Shown: positions 1 through 7,445 of the stretch, piece after piece
Layout of the letters: each line of letters starts with the position of its first letter
Numbering within the stretch: position 1 is the stretch's first letter
Source: Flavobacteriaceae bacterium
GTDB taxonomy: Bacteria > Bacteroidota > Bacteroidia > Flavobacteriales > Flavobacteriaceae
DNA: 64,000 nt
Reading direction: 5' to 3'
NCBI GenBank assembly: GCA_021648755.1
Contig: JAKISG010000009.1
Coordinates: 14,783-78,782, forward strand
Position numbers and translations under genes: made by a program
Notes under the pieces: generated by a model
The model's database searches: none
Seen by the model: only the letters and a program-made list of their open reading frames with translations
Told to the model about the DNA's origin: nothing

Positions 1-1076
1 ATCTAATACCTTTTGACAATACGCTATATTTTAGTCTGAATAAAGTAGCAAAAATCAAAGTCTTAGGTATTGGAACTAAAAATACATTCTTATCAAAAAT
101 TTATACGAATAGTGAGTTTGATTTTAGTAGTAAAAAAATAAATCAATTAGATTATAACCAAATTAATACACAGCATTTAATTATTTTAAATGAGTTAGAT
201 AAAATTCCTAATTCGCTACAAAAAACGTTAAAAGATTTTATTTTTTCTGGCGGAAGCCTAGTTGTAATACCTTCTTTAAAATTAGACTTATCTAATTATA
301 ATCAGTTTTTTAATTTACTTAAAATTGGATCCATAAATACACTAAATAAAAATGAACGTAAGGTAACAACTATTAATTTTTCACATAATATCTTGGCGAA
401 AGTTTTCGAAAAACAAATTAAAAATTTTCAATATCCAAATATAAAAAGTAGTTATAGTGCTAATTTTAAAAACGCTTCTTCTATTTTAAAATTAGACAAT
501 CAGCAGGCATTTATTTCGCAAACAAAAATCAATAATGGTAATTTGTATTATGTTACTGGTGCAATAAATACTAAAAATTCTAATTTCAAAAACTCTCCAT
601 TAATAGTGCCTGTTTTTTATAATTTTGGCAAACAGAGTTTTAATCTAACAGATCTTTACTATACTGTTGGCAAACCAACTGTTTTTGAAGTAGAAACTGA
701 AATTAAAAAAGAGACCGTTTTACAGTTAAAAAATGACGAGGTTAGTTTTATTCCTTTACAGCAAATAAGTCAAGGTCGTGTTAAAATTACCACCGAAGAA
801 AATCCGTTACAAGCAAACCATTACCAAATTTTTAATGGTAAAAAAGCAATTAAAAATATTGCTTATAATTACGATAGAGCAGAAAGTAATACGCAATATG
901 CAAATATCGTTTCAAAAATTAAAGCTTCTAAAAATGCTCATTTTTCAACAAATATAAATCAAGCATTTACTAACATACAAGATAAATACCAAACCAAACC
1001 TTTATGGAAAGGCTTGGTTATTTTAGCCATCTTATTTTTAATAATTGAGATGCTTTTAATTAAATTTTGGAAATAA
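1..1076 (+). CDS. C-terminal part of a BatA-like membrane protein (cut by window edge)
   Basis: The reading frame is open from base 3, so the gene starts before the window; the internal TTG at 393 is not a convincing start. About 357 residues are visible. They look like an extracytoplasmic region of alternating beta-strands and end in one hydrophobic helix (about 20 residues, just before the stop) with a short positively charged tail. Large membrane proteins with an N-terminal BatA domain and a C-terminal anchor often precede a dihydroorotase-like gene in Flavobacteriaceae, and such a gene follows here. The N-terminal BatA domain is outside the window, so the family call rests on gene order and the C-terminal topology. 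Function unknown. Confidence 0.5.
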   Translation, partial: LIPFDNTLYFSLNKVAKIKVLGIGTKNTFLSKIYTNSEFDFSSKKINQLDYNQINTQHLIILNELDKIPNSLQKTLKDFIFSGGSLVVIPSLKLDLSNYNQFFNLLKIGSINTLNKNERKVTTINFSHNILAKVFEKQIKNFQYPNIKSSYSANFKNASSILKLDNQQAFISQTKINNGNLYYVTGAINTKNSNFKNSPLIVPVFYNFGKQSFNLTDLYYTVGKPTVFEVETEIKKETVLQLKNDEVSFIPLQQISQGRVKITTEENPLQANHYQIFNGKKAIKNIAYNYDRAESNTQYANIVSKIKASKNAHFSTNINQAFTNIQDKYQTKPLWKGLVILAILFLIIEMLLIKFWK

Positions 1077-1150
1077 TACATTTTATTTATTTGTTATTCA
1101 TTTTATTGGATAGCATATCAATAAATTAACAAACAAATCGACGATTAAAA

Positions 1151-2401
1151 ATGAATATTCTACTCAAATCAGCAAAAATAATGGATTCTAATAGTAAATT
1201 TTATTTACAAAAAAAAGATGTGCTTATTGAAAAAGGAATTATTACAAAAATTACTTCAAAAATACCAGAAAGAAAAAATACAAAAATAATACAATTAGAT
1301 AACTTGCATATTTCAAATGGTTGGTTTGATACTAGTGTTTGTTTTGGTGAGCCAGGTTTTGAGGAGCGCGAAACTATTAAAAATGGGCTAAAAACGGCTG
1401 CAAAAAGTGGTTTTACAGCAATCGCTATTAACCCAAATACAGAACCTTTAATAGATAATAAGTCGGCTGTAGCGTTTTTAATTGGTAAATCCGAAGATAG
1501 CTTAACCTCGCTTTATCCTATTGCCAATTTAACTAAACAAGGCAAAGGTGAAGAAATTGCGGAACTTTTTGATATGCAAAAATCTGGTGCTATTGCTTTT
1601 GGGGATTACAAAATAGCAACTAGTAATGTTAATGTAATGAAAATCGCATTGCAATATGCGCAAAATTTTGAGGCTTTAATAATGAGCTTTCCGCAAGAAA
1701 AAACTATTGCAAATGGTTATGTAAACGAAGGTAAAAATAGCACTAAATTAGGTTTAAAAGGTATTCCAGCACTTGCAGAGGAATTACAAATAGCAAGAGA
1801 TTTATTGCTATTAGCTTATACTGGTGGAAAGTTACATATACCATGCATATCAACTTCAAATTCAGTTAAATTGATTGCAGATGCCAAAAAAAAAGGGTTA
1901 AATGTTACTTGTAGTGTTGCCGTTCATAATTTAGTTTTAACCGATGATGAACTTTTTGATTTTAATACTAATTATAAAGTAAGCCCACCATTAAGAGCAA
2001 AAAAAGATTGCAACGCATTACGTAAAGGGCTTAAAAACGGAACTATTGATATGCTTACTTCAGATCACAACCCTATAGATGTAGAAAATAAAAAAGTTAC
2101 TTTTGAACGAGCAATGTTTGGTTCTATTGGTTTAGAAAGTTTATTTGGTTTTGCTAATTCTGTTTTAGATTTAGAAACTATACTAATAAGTTTAACTACA
2201 AACCCTAGAAAAAGGTTTGGCTTACCAATACCTACTATAGAAGTTGGCGAAACTGCAGATTTAACATTATTTAATCCTGAAAATAAATTTGTTTTTACTA
2301 AAAAACAAATTCTATCAACTTCTAAAAATGCAATTGCTTTAAACCATAAATTACAAGGTTTGGTTTATGGCGTTGTGGTTAAAAATAAAATAATGATTTA
2401 A
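1151..2401 (+). CDS. Dihydroorotase-family protein, probably non-catalytic
   Basis: The 416-residue protein aligns by eye with class I dihydroorotases (PyrC, pyrimidine biosynthesis) along its length: EPGFEERETI near residue 67, NPNTEPLIDNKSA near 94, GLKGIPALAEE near 200, and SDHNP near 303. The metal ligands are mostly gone. The family D-x-H-x-H-x-R motif is here D60-T-S62-V-C64-F-G66, so both histidines and the substrate-binding arginine are replaced. The HCED histidine is serine (about 178, in MSFPQE), and the histidine of LHIxHxST is cysteine (about 231, in LHIPCIST). The aspartate of SDH is kept. The ATG at 1151 gives a normal family N-terminus. It is probably a structural or regulatory PyrC-like protein, as with the inactive PyrC' subunit of Pseudomonas aspartate transcarbamoylase; an active enzyme would be elsewhere in the genome. 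Confidence 0.85.
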   Translation: MNILLKSAKIMDSNSKFYLQKKDVLIEKGIITKITSKIPERKNTKIIQLDNLHISNGWFDTSVCFGEPGFEERETIKNGLKTAAKSGFTAIAINPNTEPLIDNKSAVAFLIGKSEDSLTSLYPIANLTKQGKGEEIAELFDMQKSGAIAFGDYKIATSNVNVMKIALQYAQNFEALIMSFPQEKTIANGYVNEGKNSTKLGLKGIPALAEELQIARDLLLLAYTGGKLHIPCISTSNSVKLIADAKKKGLNVTCSVAVHNLVLTDDELFDFNTNYKVSPPLRAKKDCNALRKGLKNGTIDMLTSDHNPIDVENKKVTFERAMFGSIGLESLFGFANSVLDLETILISLTTNPRKRFGLPIPTIEVGETADLTLFNPENKFVFTKKQILSTSKNAIALNHKLQGLVYGVVVKNKIMI

Positions 2402-2486
2402 CTTACTCTCTATAGGTTGTTTCAAAAAGTATCTTTTATACTTTAGGATAAAGTTATTTGATTTTAATTAGCACAAACAACATTGT

Positions 2487-2855
2487 CTATTTTTTAGGTT
2501 TTTTAGATTTCAATTTTTCAATTTTATTAAGCGCCTTAACTAAAGTTTCATGTAACTTAATATGCTTTCTTTGCAGGTCTAATAAATTTTTTTTATAAAT
2601 ATTTTTATAGAGATTGTTTTCTTCTCTTACAAAATCAAACTCACTTCCCTCTCCAGAAACTAAATCGCCTTCATTAAAAAGTATATAGTTTAGATTTAAA
2701 TCAGGATAATTTTCACGTATTTTTTTTACTAAATCAATGTTAAAAGACTTTCCTTGTCTCAAAAACCCATTAGAAACTCCACATGTTCTTGAAAATTTAT
2801 CTTGACTTATCTTTTTGGTTTTAAGGTACTTAATTATTTTTTCTTTGGCTGTCAT
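2487..2855 (-). CDS. Small helix-turn-helix protein (phage repressor-like)
   Basis: The 122-residue protein begins with a helix-turn-helix segment (about residues 3-60). It has the pattern of small Bacteroidota XRE/CI-type regulators: KISQDKFSRTCGVSNGFL followed by a helix ending in YPDLNLNYILFNEGD. The last 45 residues are lysine-rich and probably form a coiled coil (LLDLQRKHIKLHETLVKALNK). It is monocistronic, with a long AT-rich upstream region. It is most likely a DNA-binding regulator; no target can be named. Confidence 0.7.
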   Translation of the reverse strand: MTAKEKIIKYLKTKKISQDKFSRTCGVSNGFLRQGKSFNIDLVKKIRENYPDLNLNYILFNEGDLVSGEGSEFDFVREENNLYKNIYKKNLLDLQRKHIKLHETLVKALNKIEKLKSKKPKK

Positions 2856-3056
2856 AAAAATATTTAAAAAAAGTATAAATATTCAATATATTTATATTTA
2901 CTTTGCATTGTTAAACTATCAGCAATATATAAACAATAAATTGAATAAACAATATTATTTTTTTTAAAAATAATTTAATTAATATTTCAAAATAGTGCTC
3001 TATGCAATAAATCTATTTTAAAGTTAAAGGCATGGAAATCCCTCTGTTTCTGTGCC

Positions 3057-3091
3057 CCCTCTACATACTATTATGTAGAGGGTTATTTTTT
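3057..3091 (+). terminator. Strong intrinsic terminator without an obvious upstream gene
   Basis: A perfect 11-bp stem (CCCTCTACATA at 3057-3067, TATGTAGAGGG at 3072-3082) with a four-base loop is followed by a T-rich tract to 3091. No plausible coding sequence precedes it on this strand for several hundred bases. It may end a short untranslated transcript starting near 2.95-3.0 kb. Bases 3028-3056 contain a possible GGCA/TGCC pairing. A small RNA here is only a suggestion. Confidence 0.6.
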
Positions 3092-3674
3092 GCTCTAAAA
3101 AAAAATGCACAACGGGTAAAATATATATTCAAAAACAAGCCATTAATAGAGCTCTCTTTTAGCACAATAAAAAGACAATGGGTTTGCTACATTATGACAA
3201 AAAAATCTATATAAAGAGCCTCGGGTTTATCTTCATCGCCTACAACTTAAAAAGAATAATGAATATTATTAAAATTAATGAATTGATAAGTATGTTTGCC
3301 ATCTTACTCCATATTCAGTTCTAAAGTTAGTATAAAACGTTTTAAAACTATTTTTTTAAAATTAAATTCTCTGAAAAATGAAATTATAAAAAATTTACAA
3401 TTTTTGATTTTTAAGAAAAATAGGACTCCTTTTGAAAATAAATATAAATTTAATGACGTTTTTAGATAGACTGTTGTCGTTGTGTGTAATGTAAGAAAAA
3501 CCGATGATATTTAAGCGAGTATTAGAGAGATAGGTTGACTGAAAATAAATTTTAGGAACTATTTGGCTTGGTTATGAGGAGGATTATTTCGCCTTGATTA
3601 TTCTAATTAACATAACCACTAATGGGCTTTGGAATAAATAAAACACTACACAAAAAAGGAATAATTTTGTAATT
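3092..3674. other. AT-rich region without recognisable genes
   Basis: I see no credible coding sequence, RNA gene or repeat in this stretch. Short open frames are of random length for such AT-rich DNA and lack recognisable protein features. It may contain decayed sequence. Confidence 0.4.
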
Positions 3675-3790
3675 TTGCAACAAGTGGAAAAAATTGGAGA
3701 TATAAAAATTCGAGTTATCGGAAAATCAGGAAATAATGAATTGAAACCTGATAATTATGGTAAAACATTACATCTAGTGTTATTAATAGA
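3675..3790 (+). pseudogene. Possible decayed N-terminal gene fragment
   Basis: About 30 codons from 3675 read as a protein-like stretch (VEKIGDIKIRVIGKSGNNEL, then KPDNYG) resembling the N-terminus of a Bacteroidota hypothetical protein. The frame then runs into low-complexity sequence, the terminator hairpin and the tRNA on the other strand. A promoter-like TAATTTTG lies at its very start. I read this as a truncated remnant; the family is not securely known. Confidence 0.3.
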
Positions 3791-3810
3791 ACTATTTGAA
3801 ATATTTAAAA

Positions 3811-3844
3811 AAAACTTTAAAAATTTAATTTTAAAGTTTTTTTT
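3811..3844 (-). terminator. Terminator downstream of tRNA-Val
   Basis: A perfect 12-bp inverted repeat (AAAACTTTAAAA 3811-3822, TTTTAAAGTTTT 3829-3840) with a six-base loop lies immediately 3' of tRNA-Val. Runs of T follow the stem on either strand, so it could work in both directions. The stem is AT-only, which fits this genome. Confidence 0.55.
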
Positions 3845-3845
3845 G

Positions 3846-3920
3846 TGGGCGATGAGGGATTCGAACCCCCGACCCCCTCGGTGTAAACGAGGTGCTCTGA
3901 ACCAACTGAGCTAATCGCCC
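3846..3920 (-). tRNA. tRNA-Val (anticodon TAC)
   Basis: On the minus strand the sequence folds as a tRNA: acceptor GGGCGAT pairs with ATCGCCC followed by discriminator A; the D arm contains AGCTCAGTTGGTTCAGAGC; the anticodon arm is CCTCG-TTTACAC-CGAGG with anticodon TAC; the T arm contains GGGGGTTCGAATCCC. The length is 75 bases and the 3' CCA is not encoded. It is a single gene with its own promoter and terminator. Confidence 0.96.
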
Positions 3921-3953
3921 TAATATTGCAAACCATCTCAAGGTAAGCGGATG

Positions 3954-3984
3954 CAAATATAGATGAGTTTTTTATTCTGACAAA
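3954..3984 (-). promoter_or_regulatory. Bacteroidota-type promoter of tRNA-Val
   Basis: Read on the minus strand, TTTG (3984-3981) is followed after 19 bases by TATATTTG (3961-3954). This matches the Bacteroidota -33 TTTG and -7 TAnnTTTG consensus exactly. Transcription would start near 3947, leaving a leader of about 27 bases before the tRNA. Confidence 0.65.
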
Positions 3985-4001
3985 CATTTTTTTAAAAAAA
4001 A

Positions 4002-5261
4002 TTAAATAATTTCTGCAACTACAAATGTACTACCTCCAATAAAGACGATATCATTATTAGTTGCGTTTTTTAGAGCTAATTTATAGGCCTTATTTACAGT
4101 TATATATTCTTCACCTTTTAGATTGTAGGTTAGTGCTTTTTTTCTTAAAACTTGACTATCTAAACCTCTAGGTATATTTGGTTTACAAAAATAATAAGTT
4201 GCTTTTTTAGGAAATAAGGGTAAAATAGTACTTAAGTCTTTATCATTTAAAACACCTAAAACTATGTGTAGGTTATCATATTTTTCTTTATTTAATTGGT
4301 TTAATACATAAGTTAAACCTTCTTTGTTATGTGCCGTATCACAAATTACTTTTGGGTTTTTATTTAATAGTTGCCACCTACCCTGTAGGTTTGTATTATT
4401 AACAACATTTAATAAGCCATTTTTAATTGTTATTGTCTGGATATTGTATTTCAATTTATTTAAAACTAAACAGGTTTTAATTGCTGTTTTAACATTTTTT
4501 AATTGGTAGTTACCTAATAAATCGGTTTTATAATTTGGCAACTCTTCTTCTGAAGCATAAAAAATTTCACTATTTGTTGCTTTTGCTTTTTGTTGAAATA
4601 CTACGAAAGTTTCTTTTTGTTTTTCGCCAATGATTACAGGAATGTTTTTTTTGATTATTCCTGCTTTTTCAAAAGCAATTTTTTCTAAAGTATTGCCTAG
4701 CATTTGTGTGTGTTCTAAACCTATGTTAGTAATAACAGAAACTATTGGCGTAATTATATTAGTGGAGTCTAATCTTCCGCCAAGACCAACTTCAATAATT
4801 GCAAAATCTACTTCTTTTTTTGCAAAGTATTCAAAAGCTAGACCAACTGTCATTTCAAAAAAAGACAATTGTTGTTTTTCTAAAAAATCTTTATTTTTTT
4901 TAATAAAATTATAAACATATTTTTTTTTAATGGTCTTTCCATTAATACGAATACGTTCTGTAAAATCTTTTAAATGCGGTGAAGTGTATAAACCTACTTT
5001 AAAGCCTGCCTCTTGTAACACAGAAGCAATCATATGACTAGTTGAGCCTTTGCCATTTGTGCCAGTAACATGAATTGATTTGAATTTTTTCTCAGGACTG
5101 TCTAAGTGTTTAGAAAAAGCCCGTATATTGGTTAAGTCTTTTTTTAAAGCTTTTTTTCCTTGCCTTTGGTACATTGGCAGTTTGGAAAACATCCAGTTTA
5201 GAGTTTGTTGGTATCCTGTAGTTTTTGATTTTTGATTTTTACGTTTTGAATTTAGTTTCAT
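4002..5261 (-). CDS. folC: Bifunctional folylpolyglutamate synthase/dihydrofolate synthase
   Basis: FolC adds glutamate to dihydropteroate and to folates, using ATP, in the cytoplasm. The 419-residue protein has the Mur-ligase-like P-loop GTNGKGST (about residues 67-74), the following YTSPHLKDFTERIRI motif, the E-V-G-L-G-G-R-L-D-S-T-N motif (near 158), and the second-domain motif CDTAHNKEGL. The start codon overlaps the tonB stop by one base (TAATG), which supports this ATG despite a lysine-rich N-terminal extension of about 15 residues. It is the last gene of the exbB-exbD-tonB-folC operon and is probably translationally coupled to tonB. Confidence 0.93.
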   Translation of the reverse strand: MKLNSKRKNQKSKTTGYQQTLNWMFSKLPMYQRQGKKALKKDLTNIRAFSKHLDSPEKKFKSIHVTGTNGKGSTSHMIASVLQEAGFKVGLYTSPHLKDFTERIRINGKTIKKKYVYNFIKKNKDFLEKQQLSFFEMTVGLAFEYFAKKEVDFAIIEVGLGGRLDSTNIITPIVSVITNIGLEHTQMLGNTLEKIAFEKAGIIKKNIPVIIGEKQKETFVVFQQKAKATNSEIFYASEEELPNYKTDLLGNYQLKNVKTAIKTCLVLNKLKYNIQTITIKNGLLNVVNNTNLQGRWQLLNKNPKVICDTAHNKEGLTYVLNQLNKEKYDNLHIVLGVLNDKDLSTILPLFPKKATYYFCKPNIPRGLDSQVLRKKALTYNLKGEEYITVNKAYKLALKNATNNDIVFIGGSTFVVAEII

Positions 5262-6103
5262 TACTCACCAAGACTAAAATTGACAACAACAAAACCTGTT
5301 TGTGTTACTGGTGCTTTAGAGTCAGCATTAAAACGATAAGACATTGCTGTTTTTTTTGCAGCAGCATTTAAGCAGGGGTTATCACTTTGTTGAATGGTAG
5401 TTTTGGCAACTTTACCACTATTGTTTACAAATATTTTTACCACAACTTTACCTTCTTCATTACAATCTTGCGGAAATTTCTTATTAGATTTCTTATTTCT
5501 ACCATTTAATCCGTAACCAGATCCTGTACCACTTCCGCCACCATAATAACTGCTAGCATATGGATTACCGTTAATATCTCCTTGGTTACCATTGGTATTA
5601 GAATCACCATCACCATTATTTGAGTTGCCATCGTTAGATTCGCCATTTAAAATACTATTTAAAGCATCAGTTGTGGCTTGATCTGGTTTGGGCTTTGACT
5701 TTGGCTTTGTAGGTTTTGTTACTGGTTTTGTTGGTTCTGAGATAGGCTTAGTTGGTTCTGTTACTGGTTTGTTGTTTACAACTGGCGCTTCTTCTATGTC
5801 TTGTGTAACAAGTTCTTCTATTGTTTCTTGCGGAATATCTTCTGTTTGTTCTTCAACTTCCTCTTCTTCTTGTTCTTCCTCTTGTTCTTGTTGAGTTTCA
5901 GGTGTTGTTTTAACATCTTCGATTGAGGTTGTATTGTCTCCTTGACCTGCATCTGTATAGCCAAAGTTAATTTCAACGCCATATTCATCTGGCGGATCTT
6001 TATAATCTAAGCCAAATACAAATAACAACAATAGTAATAATACCATAATAATAGTTGTTATTACTGCTGCTTTTTTTTTAGGTATGGTATTTAGAAATTG
6101 CAT
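5261..6103 (-). CDS. tonB: TonB-family energy transducer
   Basis: The 280-residue protein has an N-terminal cytoplasmic tail, one membrane helix (about residues 12-32), a long acidic and Pro/Lys-rich periplasmic spacer (repeated EPTKP-type units around 115-140), an Asn/Gly-rich stretch (about 155-200), and a C-terminal TonB domain (about 210-280) starting near FPQDCNEEGKVVVKIFVNNS. TonB passes proton-motive energy from ExbB/ExbD to outer-membrane transporters. It lies 39 bases after exbD and overlaps folC by one base. The spacer looks suited to spanning the periplasm. The exact transporter partners cannot be read from the sequence. Confidence 0.85.
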   Translation of the reverse strand: MQFLNTIPKKKAAVITTIIMVLLLLLLFVFGLDYKDPPDEYGVEINFGYTDAGQGDNTTSIEDVKTTPETQQEQEEEQEEEEVEEQTEDIPQETIEELVTQDIEEAPVVNNKPVTEPTKPISEPTKPVTKPTKPKSKPKPDQATTDALNSILNGESNDGNSNNGDGDSNTNGNQGDINGNPYASSYYGGGSGTGSGYGLNGRNKKSNKKFPQDCNEEGKVVVKIFVNNSGKVAKTTIQQSDNPCLNAAAKKTAMSYRFNADSKAPVTQTGFVVVNFSLGE

Positions 6104-6142
6104 TACATATTTATTTTTCTCAAATTAAAAGTCAAAATATTT

Positions 6143-6571
6143 TTATTTTGACCTTACGGCTAAAGATGATTTTATTCGGTTTCTATTTGCAATATCCATC
6201 ACAAAAACAGCATTTTTCATAGCTACATTTTCTTCAACTCTAAGTGTAATGGTTCTACCAATGCTTTTACCTACTTTTGCTAATATTTCTCTTTCTAGTT
6301 GATTTTTTTTAACTTTTTTGCGGTCAACAAAGTACTCTAAATTTTTATTAATACTTACTGTTACACTCTTACTTTGTGTAGTTTTACTAGATGATTTTGG
6401 TAATAATAAATCAATTGCTTCTGCTGAAACTAAGGTAGATGCAATCATAAAAAAGATTAATAATAAAAATACAATATCTGTCATTGAAGACATACTGAAT
6501 TCTGGTGTTATTTTATTTCTTCCTCTGATGTTCATTTTTAGGTTATTTAGTTTTTGACTGTCTTTGAACAA
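6143..6571 (-). CDS. exbD: ExbD/TolR-family biopolymer transport protein
   Basis: The 142-residue protein has a short cytoplasmic N-terminus, one membrane helix (about residues 29-50) beginning with the conserved SSMTDIVFLLLIFFM segment, whose aspartate is the proton-path residue of the family, and a periplasmic domain. It starts five bases after exbB. With ExbB it forms the proton channel that energises TonB. Confidence 0.9.
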   Translation of the reverse strand: MFKDSQKLNNLKMNIRGRNKITPEFSMSSMTDIVFLLLIFFMIASTLVSAEAIDLLLPKSSSKTTQSKSVTVSINKNLEYFVDRKKVKKNQLEREILAKVGKSIGRTITLRVEENVAMKNAVFVMDIANRNRIKSSLAVRSK

Positions 6572-6576
6572 TTATA

Positions 6577-7275
6577 CTACACAGGTTCGTTTAATAGGTC
6601 TAGAAATTCAACAGATTGTGCTTCCATTTGATATACTACTTTATTGGTTTTTACTACCAAATGATTATATGTTATGTATGCTATAATACCGACTACTAAA
6701 CCACCAACAGTTGTTGTCATTGCTGTATATAATCCATCAGCCATTGTTTTAATATCTATGGAGCCTCCTGCATTTGCAATTTCAAAAATGGATAAAATCA
6801 TTCCGATTACTGTTCCTAAAAACCCTATCATTGGCGCTACACCAGAAATAGTTGCTAAAACACTTACGTTTTTTTCTAAACGGTAAATTTCTAACCTTCC
6901 TGCATTTTCTATAGCGGTATTTATATCTTCTAGAGGTTTTCCTATTCTTGAAATCCCTTTTTCTATCAGTCTTGCGGTACTTGATTTTGTTTGTTGTGCA
7001 CAAAGCATTTTTGCGGCATCTATTTTTCCTCTTAAAACATTATCTTTTATTTGACTCATAAAATTACGATCTACTTTTGAAGCCGCTTTTATAGCAAAAA
7101 GTCTTTCGAAATAAAGAAAAGTAGCAATAATTAAAAGCACAAATAATAGGGTCATAATTATTTTTCCGCCAAGACCTCCTTCCATAATTAAATTATATAC
7201 TGAAAGTGTTTTTTTGTTATCTACTGCTTCTTGAAGTAGTGTTTTTTTAGTTTGTAAAAAAATAAAAAGATTCAT
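6577..7275 (-). CDS. exbB: MotA/TolQ/ExbB proton channel family protein
   Basis: The 232-residue protein has three predicted membrane helices: one near residues 38-57, and two in the conserved C-terminal domain, which includes ISGVAPMIGFLGTVIGMI and GLYTAMTTTVGGLVVGIIAY. It forms the channel complex with ExbD. It is the first gene of the exbB-exbD-tonB-folC operon. Upstream, on the minus strand, a TATCTTTG -7-like box lies at 7391-7384, about 110 bases before the start. Confidence 0.9.
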   Translation of the reverse strand: MNLFIFLQTKKTLLQEAVDNKKTLSVYNLIMEGGLGGKIIMTLLFVLLIIATFLYFERLFAIKAASKVDRNFMSQIKDNVLRGKIDAAKMLCAQQTKSSTARLIEKGISRIGKPLEDINTAIENAGRLEIYRLEKNVSVLATISGVAPMIGFLGTVIGMILSIFEIANAGGSIDIKTMADGLYTAMTTTVGGLVVGIIAYITYNHLVVKTNKVVYQMEAQSVEFLDLLNEPV

Positions 7276-7445
7276 ATTGTGTTTTTAATTTATGTAATTT
7301 TAAACGATTGTTTTTTATATGTATTGTTTTAAGGAGACCTTAATTAATTTTTTTACGCTAATGTGCTTTGCAATTAAAAAAAACAAAGATAAGAATTAAG
7401 ATGTAAATAAATTATAAAGTCAATTTATTTACTAAAATATTAATT

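Noticed and set aside
393..1076. Complete 227-residue gene starting at TTG 393
   Set aside because: The frame is open to the window edge and the upstream codons are clearly protein-like, so 393 is an internal codon.
3032..3214. 60-codon open frame
   Set aside because: It contains the perfect terminator stem at 3057-3082 and its T tract, has no recognisable protein features, and sits in non-coding AT-rich DNA.
3791..3914. End of the open frame starting at 3675, apparently encoding DSNPRPPRCKRGA
   Set aside because: This part is the tRNA-Val gene read on the wrong strand, a common false protein ending.
5688..5894. 68-codon frame opposite tonB, rich in Ser/Gly/Phe
   Set aside because: It is the reverse reading of the Pro/Lys/Glu-rich TonB spacer.
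5600..5900. Possible tandem repeat or CRISPR-like pattern (repeated GGTTTTGTTGG-type units)
   Set aside because: The repetition is the codon pattern of the EPTKP units in TonB, with no spacers.
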